Shown in pieces: positions 59,716 through 59,734 of a DNA stretch of 59,734 nt. The notes beneath the pieces are model-generated. The model saw only the letters and a program-made list of their open reading frames with translations. It was not told the DNA's origin and did not search any database. The position numbers and the translations under genes are program-made. Within the stretch, counting starts at the first letter, position 1. Each line of letters opens with the position of its first letter. Origin of the DNA: CAVPDE01 sp964580575 (lineage in GTDB: Bacteria; Desulfobacterota; DSM-4660; Desulfatiglandales; HGW-15); assembly GCA_964580575.1 (NCBI GenBank), contig CAZOLJ010000021.1:1-59734 (forward strand). The letters are read 5' to 3'.

Positions 59716-59734
59716 GGTAAAAGAATGATCCTGG

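Overview
This 59.7 kb window (moderately GC-rich, densely coded) looks like chromosome from a Gram-negative anaerobe of the Desulfobacterota (former Deltaproteobacteria), probably near the Syntrophobacterales or Desulfobacterales. The evidence is a full outer-membrane gene set (lipid A, BamA, Skp, Lol), an LL-diaminopimelate aminotransferase (dapL) lysine route, fused GlcD/GlcF-type FAD/Fe-S oxidoreductase, decarboxylase-type carboxyltransferases, a corrinoid-activator (RACo-like) protein, and an NtrX-like sigma-54 activator. The taxonomic call is an inference from gene content; no rRNA is present.

Layout. (1) 0.2-9.3 kb, + strand: xerC-hslV-hslU, then argB-argD-argF-argG-argH, covering arginine synthesis from N-acetylglutamate phosphorylation onward, except argC and the deacetylation step. 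(2) 9.3-16.8 kb, + strand: a small lipoprotein, lysA, dapA, dapB, dapL, folK, a TRASH/YHS-like mini-protein, a lytic transglycosylase and pgsA. (3) 16.8-17.2 kb: tRNA-Gly(GCC) and tRNA-Cys(GCA), closed by two facing terminators. (4) 17.2-30.7 kb: an acyl-CoA catabolic block. A minus-strand operon (FAD/Fe-S fusion, acyl-CoA ligase, thiolase) is divergent from a carboxyltransferase of the propionyl/methylmalonyl-CoA type. An XRE-cupin regulator follows, then a crotonase-family protein, a glutaconyl-CoA decarboxylase alpha-like carboxyltransferase and two HMG-CoA-lyase-fold proteins. A palindrome over the regulator's own promoter recurs in the carboxyltransferase promoter, which suggests a small local regulon. 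(5) 30.8-36.0 kb, - strand: fabD, a Trm112-like zinc protein, gmhB, waaF, an LpxL-type acyltransferase and lpxK. (6) 36.1-45.8 kb: ywbE-like gene, a decayed URO-D methyltransferase next to a RACo-like ASKHA ferredoxin, an isochorismatase-family hydrolase, a divergent thymidylate-synthase-fold enzyme, rlmN, hisI-hisG, a TPR lipoprotein, an aminotransferase and engB. (7) 45.8-59.7 kb, - strand: lysS, lolC/E, lolD, bamA, skp, lpxD, fabZ, lpxA, lpxI, a Gfo/Idh/MocA oxidoreductase and lpxB in one probable transcription unit, followed by ntrX.

The non-coding DNA is unusual. Nearly every sizeable gap on the + strand half is filled by palindromic DNA of several families. These include an 11-bp-stem hairpin beginning CACGGACAA (three copies), a tandem hairpin array with the separator GCTCCTCAAG, a triple-hairpin element lying in frame at the start of a lipoprotein gene, long palindromes built from iterated 6-8-base words, and a 286-bp nested inverted-repeat element between ntrX and lpxB. 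Two of these families form the ends of protein-coding genes (WaaF, RlmN). No CRISPR array, prophage, transposase or plasmid-type gene was seen.

The strongest candidates for something new are the regulated acyl-CoA block (4), the thymidylate-synthase-fold protein lacking the usual phosphate-binding arginines, and the palindromic repeat families.
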